Below are positions 1 to 9,374 of a stretch of DNA of 46,664 bases, piece after piece (position 1 is the first letter of the stretch; every line of letters begins with the position of its first letter). Under the pieces are notes generated by a model. It was not told where the DNA came from and did not search any database. It was given only the letters and a program-made list of their open reading frames with translations. The DNA is from a virus. Location: positions 1-46,664 of the IMG/VR virus record IMGVR_UViG_3300028610_000664. The stretch is one strand, 5' to 3'. A program made the position numbers and the translations under genes.

Positions 1-3000
1 TTCTGATTCACAATCATCACTTCCGAACCTGTCGAAGTATCGAAGGCCGGGTACGAGTGTGGGTGAAGCTGCAAGATCGAACCTGTCGCAACGGACAAGT
101 CAAATGTTGCAGCCCCTACTGTGGGGGTACAAAGCGTACCGCTTCTCCACGTCGCTGGCTGGCTACGAATCCAGAAGTTGTTATGTGCAATGTGGCCGGT
201 TTCCAGATCCCAATTGTGGTCAGTCCATGCGTGCATTTTGTACACGCCATCAGTCTGCGCCGATGCAGCGGTTTGGCAGAGGATGGTGGCAAGCCGTGCG
301 TGTTCAGCGGCGGGGAAACTAGACGTTGAAACCGTGAGGGCCTTTGTACTTTGCAGGATGTAAACGTAGTTGATCTGCGGTGACGTGTCAGTACCCGGAG
401 TCAAAGCTATGCTGGCGGGAGTGGGATCGCAATCGTGTGTGTGAGCGCCATCAGAGAACATGAATCGGACATCTCCCCCACCGCTTTGCTCAAGAGAGAA
501 TGTAATTGTCGTGCCGTTAGACGCTACACTTACAGAGGTTTGATCAAGCGTCTGCCCAATAGTTGTGCCTATGGTAGCAAGTAGATCAAGAGTAAGGTCA
601 CTGAACCCAACCAGACTATCAGGTGTAATTGCAACCAGAATCTGGCCGTTGCCCACACCCTCTACTACGACATGGCCAACAAATACATGATGGGCATCAG
701 CGACAGGTTTAGTGGTAGTGAATTCTCCCGCTACCTCTGACAGCCACAAGTCGGAACCTGCTGCCATGCCATCAGTATTTACCTCACGCACCAGTCCGGC
801 TGTAGTGACATAACCGTTGGCGTTGTGGGCAATATCTTCCGTGGCGACAGCTATCACTCGCGACGTAACTTCATCACTTGCGTCAGCTAAATCAATTAGC
901 GGCCTGTTTCCTGATGCGCCTGTGATGTAAACGACAGCACCATTGTCAATCTGTACGCCGGTCGTGTTGCGTGCTCGTATAACGTGTTCCTGGCCGATCT
1001 GCAGGTTGACATTGCCGCCCGGCAAACCGAACTCTAATGTACCCTCATCCGCATTCCAGGTTAAGCGGCCTTCCGCTGGCGTCGGACTCGCCACACTGGT
1101 ATCGAATTGCAGGTAGGTGGCCGAGAGTCCATCAAAGTCAGCGTCAACAGTGCCAGCCTGGATTGAATCAAACCCGGTTATATCTATGTCCGTCGTGTTC
1201 GTGCCAACAATGGCAAGGTCAGCATTGTCGTGGCGTATTGTTACCTTGTTTGCGCCGGTTGTTCCCCGCAACTCAAGCGTATTGCCTCGGTGGATGACGA
1301 AGCCATCGGTGTTCGAGCCGTTAAAGTTCTGCGTGTAGTATAGAGTGCCGTCGCCGTCTTCAAACCAGTAGCGGAGAATATCTACGTGCTTCTCGAACAT
1401 CACATCTGTAGTGCCGATTGTGCGTCCGTACCACCCGACACCACCGCTTTCGTACCACCTATGATCTATACCGTCCAGCCACTTGTGCCTGCTGGTCTGT
1501 GTGTAGTTGACATTTAAGAAGGCACCGTCATGCGTAATCGCCATGTTGTCAGTACGGGCGTCGTCCCAAATAGTCACACCTTCTGCAGAGAACGGTCCCA
1601 AGACAGCGAAATCGTCTAGTACATTCAACGTACGGTCAATCTGGACTATGTCCACGAGCTGTGTCTCTGCATCGTTCCATAGGGTCAGAACAAACTGCTC
1701 ATTGTCAACTCCCATCTCCCAGAGTTGATTATTGGCAGCGGCGTCTGTCTGCTCAAACCGAATCTTGGGCTGGGTGCTTTTCCATGTCCAATAGGTTTGG
1801 ATTTCTTCTTGGACGGATTTATCAGTGAGGTTTTCTTCAAGTATACCGCCGTACGTTGTGGCAGTGATGTCGTCGAAATCCACGTCCACGGTGCCAGCCT
1901 GGATCGAAGTGATGTTGGTAATATTTATGTCAGTGGTGTTGACGCCATCGATATTGATGTCGGTATCGTCGTGATCGATCGCTAGATAGTTGGCAGTAGT
2001 AGCTCCTCTGATCCGTATCTCGTTTGCATCGAGGTACATGTCAACTGAGGGGTCACCCAGAATGAATGGCGCAACGACGTTCCCCGTTTGCGGGAAGGTT
2101 GCGGTGGGAGGCGTAAAGGCAGTGGTGTACCGAGCTACGCCTTTCGTAATACGTATGTCGTCTATGTAGGTTGCGTGGTCGCCAGCGCCGTTGCTCTCCA
2201 TCGATAAGACTTCGAACTCGTGGTCGCCAGTAAAGAGTGTGATCCCCGTCACGTCCACAGTAGTGGCACACGCCACTCCATCCACGTAACAGGTAACGGT
2301 GTTGCCGTCTCGCACTAGGGCCATGTGGTACCACGTATCAACTGCGTACGTATCCGTCGGCCATGCTATAGATGCACCGCCACCCGTACCTGTGCCATCT
2401 GTAGAGTAGGTGAAGACAAACGTCTCAGCCGTGGAGTTGAAAGTCCATAAGAAGGATCGCTCAAGCCATATCCACTTGGAGAAGATTGGGATGTCTGTGG
2501 CCGAGAGCCGTTCAAAATTCAGGAAGCACTCGAAGGTAAAGTCTCCGGCAGCCATATCGAAGTCAGTACTGTTTACTGTCGTACCCCAACGAGCAGACAC
2601 TGCCCCCGCTGCATCGTCGCAGAACATCGAGACTGTACCGAACTTAGCTTGCGTGCTACTTACTTGGGCAACACCACCTGAAGCTTCTGTCGCTGTCAGT
2701 GTGTGGCTGCCAATGTCAGATATGAATTCTCCATCACCGTCGCCAGAAGAAGTCTCAGCAGTGGCCAGTAAGACCACACTGGCAAGGTCATCGTCTCCCG
2801 TGACAGCCGCTCCAAGTATTGCAAGCTCGACGGCGGTGCCAGCCGAGTTAAGCCAAGTGATGGCACGGTCATTGTTGAGCTGATTCGTTAATCCCAACAG
2901 GCGTGTGGTGTAGCCTACATTGCCAACCTTGAAGAACTCGTCCGCCGCTGGCGTACTCCATGCAAAACTAATGAGGAAGTGGTCCCACCACTCAGCGCTA

Positions 3001-4910
3001 CCACTGCTGCCGGTATCGACGACATAATCAGCATCTATTGTGTCACCTGCTGTCCAGCTTTGGTCATCCGAGACAAGCCAGTGAGGGTCTGGGCCGTGGT
3101 AAGTTCCGGCCTTCGTGAAGTTCTCGTCGAATATGCCAGCTAATGTAGCGTCTCCGCCACCATTCAAGTCGTTACGAAGTAGAGCATCGGGAGAGTCCGA
3201 GGCAGCGCCAGTTCCGCCTGTACCGCATCCCATTATGCAGTAGTCTGCTGTTGCGGCAGCAGTAAAGGCTAAGGTTTGGATGGCTCTAGGTGGTTGACCA
3301 GTAAGCGCGCCACTTCGATCAAGATACTCACCATGGTAGTCGAGGAAACCGTTCAAGCGTATCGCAACGAGACACGCATACTTTTTATCGACCGGCCAAC
3401 CGCTAGTCCGTGCTTGAATCTGTAGCGTCGTTCCTGCATCGGGCGCTTGCCAAAGGTGACAGAAGCCAAAGACATTCGTATCGCTAAAGTCGCCCATGCC
3501 TATGCCGGAGCCAATCTGAATATTGGTGCCATCACTGACTTGGCTATCGACGTTATTAGAGCCGCCAGTGTAGTCTTCGATTTGCATAGAGCCAAAGACC
3601 AAGTAATCACTAACACCGTCACCAATGGTTACGCCATCGTGCATATTGCTGTATGCAGAAGGAAAGGAGCCGTCGTCTATCTCTACGAGATTAGTATCTA
3701 CGTCGGTGGTGACGTTAGAGCCGAGGTCAGCGACCTTGATCGCCATGAGTGTTACTTTATCGGCAAAGCACGTATCGACACCAGCATTGCCAGATTTTAT
3801 CTGCAACTGTAAGTCGCCTTGCGAGCCAGCGTTGACGACTCCGCCCCAATAATACATCATGCCGTGTAAATTGACCTGCAACCCCCAAGGAGGTTCGTAT
3901 AGCATTTCCGAACCGCCGACGAGCGTACCGTCCTTAGTTAGCTGGACGCCATTCAGGGGGGTATTACCACCAGCAGCGCCGACAAACGCTCGTACGAATA
4001 CGACGTAGTCTTCATTCGCTTCCAGTTCTGCGAACGTGATTACTGCGCCAGTCACATCAGTATACGTACCGTTGGTTGTAGATACGCCCGTCATTATTCT
4101 CTTGATTACGTGCCCAATTGCTGTACCTGATCCACCTGCTGCTGGTGCAAATTGAAGAAGGCTAATCTGGTTGTCGTCTGTATTGAGCCACTTTATCCAC
4201 TGCTCAGAGTTAATGATGAGATTCGATGAATCATCGACATACACATCTACTCCTGGTTTGAGGTACAGATTCCCGCCAGGAACTTGTACCGTAAGATCGC
4301 CAGAGGCGGGGAAATTTTGCCTGATGGCTGACTCTACTGAATCTCCAACCGCGTAAAAACGCAGATCGCCGAGGGGCATATGGAGGTCGGCACCGTCCCA
4401 TTGCAGTAGTTGCTGGGTGGGTTTCCAGTCACCATCGTCGTCACGAAACAGAAGGTCGTAATTGTTTGCGCCGGTAATATCAACATCGCCAAGATCGCCG
4501 AGGTCGATGTCCCCACTAATGTCTTGTGGAGGATGTTCGTGGTCAGTAGTTGACAGTCCAAGTTGGGCGGCAGTCTGGTCAATCCATTCCCCGGAGGCAG
4601 TGTCGTAACTAAGGATGGAATTGTCAGAGGGAGAAGTGAGCGTTACATCACTAAGGTTGCCAAGGGCAATCGAACTGTCCCCAGTTTCCACATCAATATT
4701 GAGGATGAAGTCACCGTCCGAATCGATTATGCCAAGGTCAATCAGCTCCTCGAAACGGATAAAACTTTTCAGGTAGTTGCCGTCTTGGCGCTCATGCGTT
4801 TGGATAGAGTCTTTTACCGCCTGCAGTGCAGCCGTATGTGACTCCAAAGAGTCATCGATATTCGGCAGGCTGGGGTATAGCCTATTCGCTTTGGTGGAGA
4901 GCGTAGGCAT
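1..4910 (-). CDS. giant LamG-containing tail fibre/virion protein (partial, C-terminus beyond left edge)
   Basis: An uninterrupted minus-strand frame starts with ATG at 4910, directly after the stop of the tail hub gene, and stays open to base 1, so at least 1636 residues are encoded. An AGGGA ribosome binding site lies in the end of the hub gene. Residues of about 770-945 form a concanavalin/LamG-like jelly-roll, with the typical WYHMALVRDGN and YIDDIRITKGVARYT segments. A module near residues 960-1020 is repeated near 1208-1270, both copies sharing NTTDI and SIQAGTVD. The C-terminal part carries the VFVGHVVVEG segment common in phage fibre proteins. It probably forms the adhesive or spike part of the tail that binds host surface polysaccharide. 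The fold of the remainder was not recognised. Confidence 0.85.
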   Translation of the reverse strand, partial: MPTLSTKANRLYPSLPNIDDSLESHTAALQAVKDSIQTHERQDGNYLKSFIRFEELIDLGIIDSDGDFILNIDVETGDSSIALGNLSDVTLTSPSDNSILSYDTASGEWIDQTAAQLGLSTTDHEHPPQDISGDIDLGDLGDVDITGANNYDLLFRDDDGDWKPTQQLLQWDGADLHMPLGDLRFYAVGDSVESAIRQNFPASGDLTVQVPGGNLYLKPGVDVYVDDSSNLIINSEQWIKWLNTDDNQISLLQFAPAAGGSGTAIGHVIKRIMTGVSTTNGTYTDVTGAVITFAELEANEDYVVFVRAFVGAAGGNTPLNGVQLTKDGTLVGGSEMLYEPPWGLQVNLHGMMYYWGGVVNAGSQGDLQLQIKSGNAGVDTCFADKVTLMAIKVADLGSNVTTDVDTNLVEIDDGSFPSAYSNMHDGVTIGDGVSDYLVFGSMQIEDYTGGSNNVDSQVSDGTNIQIGSGIGMGDFSDTNVFGFCHLWQAPDAGTTLQIQARTSGWPVDKKYACLVAIRLNGFLDYHGEYLDRSGALTGQPPRAIQTLAFTAAATADYCIMGCGTGGTGAASDSPDALLRNDLNGGGDATLAGIFDENFTKAGTYHGPDPHWLVSDDQSWTAGDTIDADYVVDTGSSGSAEWWDHFLISFAWSTPAADEFFKVGNVGYTTRLLGLTNQLNNDRAITWLNSAGTAVELAILGAAVTGDDDLASVVLLATAETSSGDGDGEFISDIGSHTLTATEASGGVAQVSSTQAKFGTVSMFCDDAAGAVSARWGTTVNSTDFDMAAGDFTFECFLNFERLSATDIPIFSKWIWLERSFLWTFNSTAETFVFTYSTDGTGTGGGASIAWPTDTYAVDTWYHMALVRDGNTVTCYVDGVACATTVDVTGITLFTGDHEFEVLSMESNGAGDHATYIDDIRITKGVARYTTAFTPPTATFPQTGNVVAPFILGDPSVDMYLDANEIRIRGATTANYLAIDHDDTDINIDGVNTTDINITNITSIQAGTVDVDFDDITATTYGGILEENLTDKSVQEEIQTYWTWKSTQPKIRFEQTDAAANNQLWEMGVDNEQFVLTLWNDAETQLVDIVQIDRTLNVLDDFAVLGPFSAEGVTIWDDARTDNMAITHDGAFLNVNYTQTSRHKWLDGIDHRWYESGGVGWYGRTIGTTDVMFEKHVDILRYWFEDGDGTLYYTQNFNGSNTDGFVIHRGNTLELRGTTGANKVTIRHDNADLAIVGTNTTDIDITGFDSIQAGTVDADFDGLSATYLQFDTSVASPTPAEGRLTWNADEGTLEFGLPGGNVNLQIGQEHVIRARNTTGVQIDNGAVVYITGASGNRPLIDLADASDEVTSRVIAVATEDIAHNANGYVTTAGLVREVNTDGMAAGSDLWLSEVAGEFTTTKPVADAHHVFVGHVVVEGVGNGQILVAITPDSLVGFSDLTLDLLATIGTTIGQTLDQTSVSVASNGTTITFSLEQSGGGDVRFMFSDGAHTHDCDPTPASIALTPGTDTSPQINYVYILQSTKALTVSTSSFPAAEHARLATILCQTAASAQTDGVYKMHAWTDHNWDLETGHIAHNNFWIRSQPATWRSGTLCTPTVGAATFDLSVATGSILQLHPHSYPAFDTSTGSEVMIVNQ

Positions 4911-6752
4911 TTAGGCGTCCCTAAGTTCTCTTGGTGTCGTCGCGATGTGTAACGAGAAGACCTCCGTATTTCCAAACAACTCAAATTGCCAGATGTCGGA
5001 TTTAAAACCTGTCGGCAGGCGGAAGATGTCCTCGTTGTTTATGATTGCATCGAGCACAGTTTCATCCCGTATTTTCACTTTAACACGTACAGCAAGCACG
5101 AGCAGAGAGAAGAAGGTTAGCGGGTACAGCAAGCTGCCGCCGAGTGGCTGACGAGTTTCCGCATCAGTCCAACTTGGCACGAGGCCCTGGTTGGGGGCCG
5201 GGCTGCCGCCGAGTGGCCCGCCATTCAAAGTATTCAGGCGAGCGAGACTTCCAGGCTGCGCACTGATAGCTGTGAATAGCGCCTCATTATACGGGCGGTA
5301 AATACCTTCGACATCGATCTGCCCACTCGTGGAACCCGAAACGAAGTTGACACGAGCAGCACCGAAATTCAGTGGCCTTGGAAATTGGTAGACCTTAGAC
5401 TGCCAGCGCCATTGCAAACGAGTAGTGCCTTCCGGGTCAAAGTCATAAACGCGATCGTTCGCGAGAAGCAATACATTACCCGAGTAACGATCTGTTTCGA
5501 TTCCCTCTACATCGGAGAAAGCATCGAGTTCAACGAACCGTGCCATAGGGTTTTGCGGGTCAAAAACGAACCCAAAACTGGCGCTGTTGAAAGCAATATA
5601 TTGTAAGCCAAGATTGGCGGCATAGATCAACTCAGGATTATAGGTTGCCCATTCCTCTTTGGTGAGTACGTCGCTGGTTACAACCTGGACGGAACTTCCG
5701 TTCGCCAATACCAAGCCGTTAATCGACGCGTACACAACACCTACCGTGGTGGACACGATGCTACGGCGGGAAGCACACGGCTCAACGGCATCAACTTTGG
5801 TCATCGTGAATGAAGCCGGACTCACGCCTCGTCCGAAGTACGGTTGTGATTCGGTACATATCACGACTGTAGAGCCAATCACGCCCAGTCCAACAATGTC
5901 AAATTCAGTAGACAGCTCATACGATGCGGGCCACGCGTGCGGGCGATACGGTTCAGAGAACACCAATCGGCGTCCCACCCAACCAATAAGATAGCCATTG
6001 GGCATGACGACAAAGCCCTCCAAGGTGGTCGGAGGCGCTACGAATGTGGTGGACTCCAGCAAGTTGTTCACTGCAACATCGTCATTTGTTTCCGAATCTG
6101 AATATGAGTCGGTGGCGAGTGCAATCTGTGCAACGAAGTAAAAATTCGTTGAGGCAAAACCGGGCACTGTCCGGTAGATATTTTTAAGCGTGATGTTCCG
6201 ACTTGCTTGGTCGGGTACTGTCGTATCCAAGCTGTCCAGTTCCCATGTACCTGCATCGCCAGTAGCGAGTGTTGGTTCTGATGGCGGCCCTTCTTCGCCG
6301 TACGCACTTACAAAGGTGTATACATAGGCGCGAGTTTGATCCGAACCACTAGGGGGGGTCACACCGGGTGAGCCAGTTGGGGCAGGCACGCCGAGGAAAT
6401 ACTCGCCGTCGCCATTCTGGATTCGCGCTGCGGTGTTCATCTTGGGGACGCCGTCGCCTGCCCAGTAATAGCGATCGTATGCATCGTTGACAAGTGGAGA
6501 ACGGGCGACATCCACATCCCTGCTATTGAATATGATCCAGGCATCGTTAGGGGTGTTAGGCACACGGAAGGCCCGGCGCAGAGTACTGACTTCTCCGGTG
6601 AGGTCGGCGTCCTGTTCGAGAGAGCGGAACCCGCGAAGTTCTCCATTTAGGAGTTTGGTATTGCGGGCAGCCGTGGCATTCATCGGGCCTAGAAGCCGAT
6701 CAGATGCGCGGGGAACTAACCCTTGAAAGCCCTCTAGTTTTATTGCCGCCAT
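4911..6752 (-). CDS. tail hub / tail tubular B-like virion protein
   Basis: This 613-residue protein sits between the neck genes and the fibre gene, and its stop codon directly abuts the fibre start. It is beta-rich, with repeated short blades such as GYLIGWVGRRLVFSEP and GNVLLLANDRVYDFDP, as in the large propeller-like hub proteins of short-tailed phages (T7 gp12-type position in the gene order). There is no signal peptide or membrane segment. Position and fold character support a tail hub or nozzle role; the exact family is inferred, not proven. Confidence 0.7.
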   Translation of the reverse strand: MAAIKLEGFQGLVPRASDRLLGPMNATAARNTKLLNGELRGFRSLEQDADLTGEVSTLRRAFRVPNTPNDAWIIFNSRDVDVARSPLVNDAYDRYYWAGDGVPKMNTAARIQNGDGEYFLGVPAPTGSPGVTPPSGSDQTRAYVYTFVSAYGEEGPPSEPTLATGDAGTWELDSLDTTVPDQASRNITLKNIYRTVPGFASTNFYFVAQIALATDSYSDSETNDDVAVNNLLESTTFVAPPTTLEGFVVMPNGYLIGWVGRRLVFSEPYRPHAWPASYELSTEFDIVGLGVIGSTVVICTESQPYFGRGVSPASFTMTKVDAVEPCASRRSIVSTTVGVVYASINGLVLANGSSVQVVTSDVLTKEEWATYNPELIYAANLGLQYIAFNSASFGFVFDPQNPMARFVELDAFSDVEGIETDRYSGNVLLLANDRVYDFDPEGTTRLQWRWQSKVYQFPRPLNFGAARVNFVSGSTSGQIDVEGIYRPYNEALFTAISAQPGSLARLNTLNGGPLGGSPAPNQGLVPSWTDAETRQPLGGSLLYPLTFFSLLVLAVRVKVKIRDETVLDAIINNEDIFRLPTGFKSDIWQFELFGNTEVFSLHIATTPRELRDA

Positions 6753-6761
6753 GATGTGCCT

Positions 6762-7130
6762 CTAATGAATATCTGTCCAAGTCAACCGTACTGTTATTGA
6801 AGCGCTTGCTGTCTGCAATGTCACAGTGTCGGTGACGGTTACTCTCCAAGTTTCTGCAGAAGGATTATCGCTCTCACATACACTCTGTCTCCAGAATGGG
6901 TTTTTGATTGTAGCGTTGAAAATTGCATACGGGCCTCTCTGGGCTGGGGTGCCTATTTGCTCCCAGAGGTAAGTATAACTCCCGCTGCCTTGCGATACTT
7001 GTACATTTGGGCCACTAGCCGTGACCGTTCCGCAAGTTTGAAAGTCAAAGCCTTGACCAGTGCAGTTTTGCGCAGTGACCTCTAGCGCTAGAGCGCCAAA
7101 ACCTATAGTACCGAAAGGAAAGAGGGGCAT
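6762..7130 (-). CDS. Ig-like small virion protein
   Basis: The 122-residue product starts at the ATG that overlaps the upstream stop (TAATG), which points to coupled translation. An upstream in-frame start at 7163 would overlap the neighbour by 34 bases and is less likely. The pattern SGSYTYLWEQIG followed by WRVTVTDTVTLQTASASITV resembles a PKD/Ig-like beta-sandwich, a fold phages often display on virions to bind surfaces. It lies among tail genes, so a decoration or tail accessory role is inferred. Confidence 0.6.
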   Translation of the reverse strand: MPLFPFGTIGFGALALEVTAQNCTGQGFDFQTCGTVTASGPNVQVSQGSGSYTYLWEQIGTPAQRGPYAIFNATIKNPFWRQSVCESDNPSAETWRVTVTDTVTLQTASASITVRLTWTDIH

Positions 7131-8248
7131 TACGCAAAGTCCGTCGCGTAAGCTCCATACCATGTGGTGCCTGCGTCATCAGTCCAAAGGTCGATAAAGT
7201 CAACCTCGCTGGCTCCTGTACTCAGAGTTGGCGCTGATCCGCCGAGCGCCCATTTCACCGATGCAGGCCAAGTAATAGTTTGTCCGCCTGCTCCTTGAGT
7301 AATCTTCAGTCGCAATGCACCATATCGGGCGGTGATGGGTGGATTGGTGATGCTGAAAGTAACGATGTCCACAGCTAAGTCTAGCTCAATATATTGCCCT
7401 AATTCGTAGTCAAGAGCTGTGGTCGTCGTTGCAGTCACGGCTTGGCGTGCTACTGCAAAGTCGTTTATCAATGCACGGTCAACTGTATTATCGTTCAGCG
7501 TCAGATCGCCGTTAGCGATGTCCACATCGACGCCATCAATTTTGAGGCCGTCAGTAGTGACGAAGGTAACAAGTATGTCATCGCCATCGTGGGCAATTTG
7601 CATGTAGTCGGTGTCAGTAGCATCGTAAATACGTAGATACCCACCATTACCTTTACCAATTTGGACGCCAATAGTTGCGGAGACGAGATCGATCACACCC
7701 GCTGTATCAAGCAAGGCGACGATGTCATCTGTATCCACGACGAGGCCCGCACCACCTGCGGTAGCTCGAACGCCACTACCGGCAGGGACGACGATCTCAT
7801 TGTCTGTCTGGTCGAGTGTGCCACGGATGGACATGCCAATTGACTGGCCGCCGGTAATCCTTGTCGTACCTGTCAGATAGGCGTTCTCGATTTCGTTGGT
7901 GGCCATGTCGAGATTGCCGGACATTGTATCGCCGGTAACCTGAACGAATTCTTCCAGCACTGCGGCAGTTACGCGGAGTTCAACACGCGTCACGGTGAGA
8001 GTGAATGCTTGGCCGACGGTGCCATCTTCGCCACGTACGACCGTGAGCAAGTCATTTGTCCTGCTCGTGCATTTGCAGATCTCAACATTGCCAGACTCAT
8101 CTTCCAATGACGCCATAAAATATTGTGCGCCCGTGGGAGACGGGAAAAGGGCACCGAAACCAGCAGCGACCTGTAGGACAGTCTCACTGTTGTCGATCGT
8201 CGCGGCGAGTAATGCACTCGCGTTATTGGTAAAGATTACATCAGCCAT
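7130..8248 (-). CDS. tail-associated virion protein (fibre-like)
   Basis: The 372-residue product begins with a segment typical of phage tail proteins (FMASLEDESGNVEICKCTS, then LTVVRGEDGT), followed by VTGDTMSGNLDM, a motif that often precedes fibre shafts. The middle is aspartate- and glycine-rich (YMQIAHDGDDILV) and resembles the repeat module of the giant fibre downstream. It overlaps the upstream neck gene by 8 bases. A minor tail or fibre-network protein is the likely role. Confidence 0.65.
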   Translation of the reverse strand: MADVIFTNNASALLAATIDNSETVLQVAAGFGALFPSPTGAQYFMASLEDESGNVEICKCTSRTNDLLTVVRGEDGTVGQAFTLTVTRVELRVTAAVLEEFVQVTGDTMSGNLDMATNEIENAYLTGTTRITGGQSIGMSIRGTLDQTDNEIVVPAGSGVRATAGGAGLVVDTDDIVALLDTAGVIDLVSATIGVQIGKGNGGYLRIYDATDTDYMQIAHDGDDILVTFVTTDGLKIDGVDVDIANGDLTLNDNTVDRALINDFAVARQAVTATTTTALDYELGQYIELDLAVDIVTFSITNPPITARYGALRLKITQGAGGQTITWPASVKWALGGSAPTLSTGASEVDFIDLWTDDAGTTWYGAYATDFA

Positions 8249-8912
8249 TGCCGCCTAGCCTCTTAACTTGCCAGCCTCTGGGATACACCCAGCTCTGAGC
8301 GTTATTAAAACCCTGCTTCCTCTGCGCTATATAGTACCCGATCGCACGCAGGAAGATGGTTCTATGTTCTCCGGCAACGGCGGGGGCTGAGTAAGGCTTG
8401 TTGGGGTGTTTGTACACACGTGAGAGATACCCGCTCACGAGTGCGTCGTAGTACTTGAGCGTGATCTGTCGAGGTAGATCTGTAGCATCAAACGCGGGAA
8501 TTAGCGCTACCGTCACATCCAGAAAATCCTCCGTGGTATTCACCATGTAGGGCCACACACGAATGTGATCCGGATTCGAAGTCACGAAGAAACTGATGGG
8601 GTCGTCGGACTCCTCAAATTTTGAGGGCCGTTGAGCTATAGGGACTAGGTATTTGCCCCCCGTGGCCAGAGCAACGCCGAGGACAGCTATGACCTCTGTA
8701 TTGCTGTCGCCGTCGGTAATCACGAGGTCAGTCTCGCCCGCAGTTGCATCAACGTCGTCGATGATTGCCGTCCAGGTGAGAGACTTCTCGAAGAACTCTC
8801 GGGCAGCGAGGCGAAGCTCGCGCATTGCTACCGAGCGAACGATACCGGGCGTCTGTGGAAGCGTGTCCTTAAGTATCTGCTCGAATGTCTCTGTGTATTC
8901 GTCATGTGCCAT
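8241..8912 (-). CDS. neck/adaptor-type virion protein
   Basis: This 223-residue protein has an N-terminal helical part (RELRLAAREFFEKSLTW) and a C-terminal helical part (RTIFLRAIGYYIAQRKQGFNNAQ) flanking a beta-rich centre. This arrangement is seen in head-to-tail adaptor or tail tubular A-like proteins of short-tailed phages. It lies one base after the other adaptor-like gene and before the tail genes. Assignment is by gene order and sequence pattern. Confidence 0.6.
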   Translation of the reverse strand: MAHDEYTETFEQILKDTLPQTPGIVRSVAMRELRLAAREFFEKSLTWTAIIDDVDATAGETDLVITDGDSNTEVIAVLGVALATGGKYLVPIAQRPSKFEESDDPISFFVTSNPDHIRVWPYMVNTTEDFLDVTVALIPAFDATDLPRQITLKYYDALVSGYLSRVYKHPNKPYSAPAVAGEHRTIFLRAIGYYIAQRKQGFNNAQSWVYPRGWQVKRLGGNG

Positions 8913-8913
8913 C

Positions 8914-9294
8914 TTAGATCCCTAGCAACTGTAGTCTGAACTGCTGTAGGAGCATCGAAGCCCTACCGTCATCAGTATACTCGTCGTCGAAGATTTCGGC
9001 TACGCCAACCACGTAATTCACCAGAGGATTGTAGAATTGCATCTCAAGGCCGAATGGGTCAGTCCAGATAATTTCGCCGGAGCCAGGGCTGGACTCAACA
9101 ATTCGGGGGATGGTCAGATCGCTGTCAGCATACAGGTCGTAGAAGGCATCGGGCCTTTTCGCACCAAGGTCGTGCAGGCCGCGATTGAGAACGTTGAGGA
9201 GAGTGCTATCGGAGTAACGCTCGGTGGTGGAGTTGGTGTCCTGTAAGACCTCACGTGATTCCGTGATTAGATCACTATATGTCTTTGCAGCCAC
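8914..9294 (-). CDS. head-tail adaptor protein (DUF6682-like)
   Basis: The 126-residue product starts with GTG behind a strong AGGAGG. The N-terminal pattern (TYSDLITESREVLQD, RYSDSTLLNVLNRGLHDL, then RPDAFYD) matches phage adaptor proteins that dock under the portal; I recall the family name DUF6682. It is the first gene after the coat gene and the hairpin that follows it, the usual position for an adaptor. Confidence 0.65.
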   Translation of the reverse strand: MAAKTYSDLITESREVLQDTNSTTERYSDSTLLNVLNRGLHDLGAKRPDAFYDLYADSDLTIPRIVESSPGSGEIIWTDPFGLEMQFYNPLVNYVVGVAEIFDDEYTDDGRASMLLQQFRLQLLGI

Positions 9295-9317
9295 CGTCAG
9301 TTTCCTCCTAAGGGGAA

Positions 9318-9349
9318 CCCCAGCTGCACCAATGCCGATGCAGCCGGGG
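9318..9349 (-). terminator. hairpin between coat and adaptor genes
   Basis: On the minus strand CCCC-G-GCTGCA pairs with TGCAGC-T-GGGG around a 10-base loop, with one mismatch. Only a weak T-run follows. It probably lowers read-through from the highly expressed coat gene rather than ending transcription fully. Confidence 0.5.
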
Positions 9350-9374
9350 CCTGTTCATGGGGTCACGAGGCGTC

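Noticed and set aside
2053-2334. Short minus-strand frame of 93 codons inside the fibre region
   Set aside because: It is a shadow in another frame of the long fibre gene; its product is low-quality and has no ribosome binding site.
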